Assembly (NCBI GenBank): GCA_026770585.1
Contig: MU646360.1
Span: 129,642 to 144,123 of the forward strand
Direction of reading: 5' to 3'
Origin: Baffinella frigidus
Lineage: Eukaryota; Cryptophyceae; Cryptomonadales; Baffinellaceae
DNA length: 14,482 bases
The notes beneath the pieces are model-generated. The model was not told the DNA's origin and made no database searches. It was given only the letters and a program-made list of their open reading frames with translations. Below, piece after piece: positions 13,536-14,482 of this stretch. The translations under genes were made by a program, and so were the position numbers. Within the stretch, counting starts at the first letter, position 1. Each line of letters starts with the position of its first letter.

Positions 13536-13635
13536 GTTGTGGTCCCGCTGGCGAACCTGCTCCGGGAGTCGGTCCGCATCTCCTTCTCGAATGTCGAAAT
13601 CGTCGCCATGACCCCTTCCTCCCCGCCCCCCTCCG
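13536..13635 (+). CDS. Exon 4 of the chorein-domain protein, best full copy
   Basis: After ATATTTGAACAG the 100-base exon reads VVVPLANLLRESVRISFSNV and EIVAMTPSSPPP, then a donor GTATTAGG. Following GFIQELK of exon 3 it completes the pattern seen in chorein domains: a GxIxxL strand, a PW/PL-xxL turn, then a V-x-I/V strand pair ending in hydrophobic residues (VRISFSNVEIVA). The exon ends in phase 1; no convincing continuation is found before the window ends. Copies 1, 3 and 4 surround it. Between copies 1 and 2, three of five nearby differences are synonymous. The family is inferred from pattern and exon phase. The role would be phospholipid transport between organelle membranes as part of a much larger protein. 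Confidence 0.55.
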
Positions 13636-13745
13636 GTATTAGGGTTGATGGTTCTGGGGTCCGGGTCTGGGGTCTGGGGTTCAGGGGTCAGGGGTCAGGG
13701 GTCAGGGGTCAGGGGTCAGGGGTTGAGGGGTTGGGGTTTAGGCTT
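13636..13745 (+). repeat. G-rich telomere-like tract at the start of an intron
   Basis: GTATTAGGGTTGATGG leads into repeated GGGGTCA units and GGGGTTGAGGGGTTGGGGTT. The tract on the transcript strand could form G-quadruplexes. The same GTATTAGGG start and G-run pattern follow the copies at 11319 and 13819. Confidence 0.75.
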
Positions 13746-13751
13746 GAGCAG

Positions 13752-13818
13752 TCGGTCCGCATCTCCTTCTCGAATGTCGAAATCGTCGCCATGACCCCCT
13801 CCTCCCCTCCTCCCACAG
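13752..13818 (+). pseudogene. Chorein exon 4, copy 3, 5'-truncated
   Basis: After GGCTTGAGCAG it reads SVRISFSNVEIVAMTPSSPP in the same frame as copy 2 and identical to it up to the proline run, ending CACAG and GTATTAGG. The VVVPLANLLRE part is missing. The near identity means a very recent duplication or gene conversion. A CAG acceptor stands at the truncation, so use as a short alternative exon is possible. Confidence 0.5.
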
Positions 13819-13910
13819 GTATTAGGGTTGATGGTAGAGGGGCCAGGGTCTGGGGTCTGGGGCTCAGGGGTGCAGGGGTCAGGGGTCAGGAGTTAGGGGT
13901 TAGGGCTGAG

Positions 13911-13980
13911 CGGTTAGTGTGGATCTCCTTCTCGAATGTCGAGATCGTCGCTCTGACCACCTCCTCCCCGCCCCCCGCAG
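13911..13980 (+). pseudogene. Chorein exon 4, copy 4, 5'-truncated
   Basis: CGGTTAGTGTGGATC then ISFSNVEIVALTTSSPPP; the first bases have drifted from TCGGTCCGCATC. It ends CCCCGCAG followed by GCACACCC, so the GT donor is lost or replaced by GC. A CCCTAAA array follows at once. Confidence 0.5.
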
Positions 13981-14152
13981 GCACACCCTAAACCCTAAAG
14001 GTGTAGGACTTCGCACCTACACCCTACACCCTAAACCCTGAACCCTAGACCCTAAACCCTAAACCCTAAACCCTATACCCTACACCCTAAACCCTCAACC
14101 CTCAACCCTCAACCCTCCACCCTCAACCCTCAACCATGCACCATGAACCATG
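13981..14152. repeat. Telomere-like C-rich array
   Basis: CCCTAAACCCTAAA units, then CTACACCCTAAACC, then CTCAACC units, then ACCATGAACC. A short hairpin GGTGTAGG against CCTACACC is at 14000-14024. Confidence 0.85.
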
Positions 14153-14395
14153 AACCATAAAACCCCTCCTCCCCGCCCCCCTCAGGTTCCACGCTAACCC
14201 GAAATGTACAATATCAGACCCTTCAACGATCTATTTTTTTCCTCATTATTTCCGTGGCCAACTTCTCTGCACACTGCTATGCTTGCCAACACCGGTGTGC
14301 GTGCTGAAGCGTCGTCGAACACCGTTCGCTAACGAGGCTGTTGTCGATTGCATGGGGACCCCTCCGTGCTTAACAAACCGTAGTTGATCACCGTT
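14153..14395. other. Unassigned sequence near the right end
   Basis: CCTCCTCCCCGCCCCCCTCAG (14165-14185) resembles the tail of the exon 4 copies or an intron end. One frame after it is open for about 40 codons, but the protein has no recognisable features and includes the inverted repeat copy at 14241-14272. I do not call an exon. Confidence 0.4.
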
Positions 14396-14482
14396 TCCCT
14401 CAACCCTCAACCCGCACCCCTGCACGCTAAACCACCAACCCTGAACCCTGAACCCTGAACCCTGAACCCTAAACCCTGAACC
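14396..14482. repeat. Telomere-like C-rich array at the right edge
   Basis: CCCTCAACCCTCAACCC, then several ACCCTGA units, running off the window. Confidence 0.8.

Noticed and set aside
13539-13991. One continuous 150-codon protein containing three SFSNVEIVA repeats
   Set aside because: The repeats are joined only by G-rich telomere-like tracts starting at GTATTAGGG donors. They are better read as duplicated exons with introns between; continuous reading remains a minor possibility.
14186-14310. Fifth exon of the chorein gene after CCCCCCTCAG
   Set aside because: The open frame is about 40 codons, includes a repeat copy, and gives no chorein-like residues.

Overview
The window looks like nuclear DNA of a eukaryotic microbe. 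The evidence is spliceosomal introns (a 41-base GT...AG intron near 7993-8033), degenerate TTTAGGG/CCCTAAA telomere-like arrays, no bacterial gene organisation, and very dense palindromic repeats. One partial gene begins with a hydrophobic signal followed by a Ser/Ala/Pro/Arg-rich stretch and an ASFS motif. That resembles the bipartite plastid-targeting leaders of algae with complex red-lineage plastids (cryptophytes, haptophytes, stramenopiles, some alveolates). I cannot name the species.

Layout. From 1 to about 6,690 I find no convincing gene. This stretch is a patchwork of short foldback elements (MITE-like, about 120-400 bases), minisatellites and fragments, often nested. From about 6,700 to 8,140 lies a GC-rich island with two divergent genes. 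On the minus strand (first exon 7223-6957) is a putative plastid-targeted protein. On the plus strand (exons 7958-7992 and 8034-8139) is the start of a protein whose later exons look like the N-terminal chorein domain of VPS13/ATG2-type bridge-like lipid transfer proteins. Its second intron would be about 3.6-3.7 kb and is full of the same foldback elements. From 11,700 to 13,980 the later chorein-type exons are present in several full and partial copies, separated by minisatellites and telomere-like arrays. The end of the window is telomere-like repeat.

How the parts fit. The exon order 7958-7992, 8034-8139, 11845-11940, 13536-13635 keeps reading frame and gives a continuous chorein-like N-terminus. 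Its substance rests on motif pattern and phase agreement, not on a database match. The extra exon copies differ from one another mainly at synonymous positions, so they were coding when they diverged, or still are. They may be alternative exons, pieces of collapsed tandem paralogues, or assembly artefacts.

The most unusual structure is the modular make-up of the foldback elements. A few internal core palindromes recur inside elements with different outer arms, and one core is inverted between two neighbouring copies. No transposase or reverse transcriptase coding sequence was seen, so the elements appear non-autonomous.
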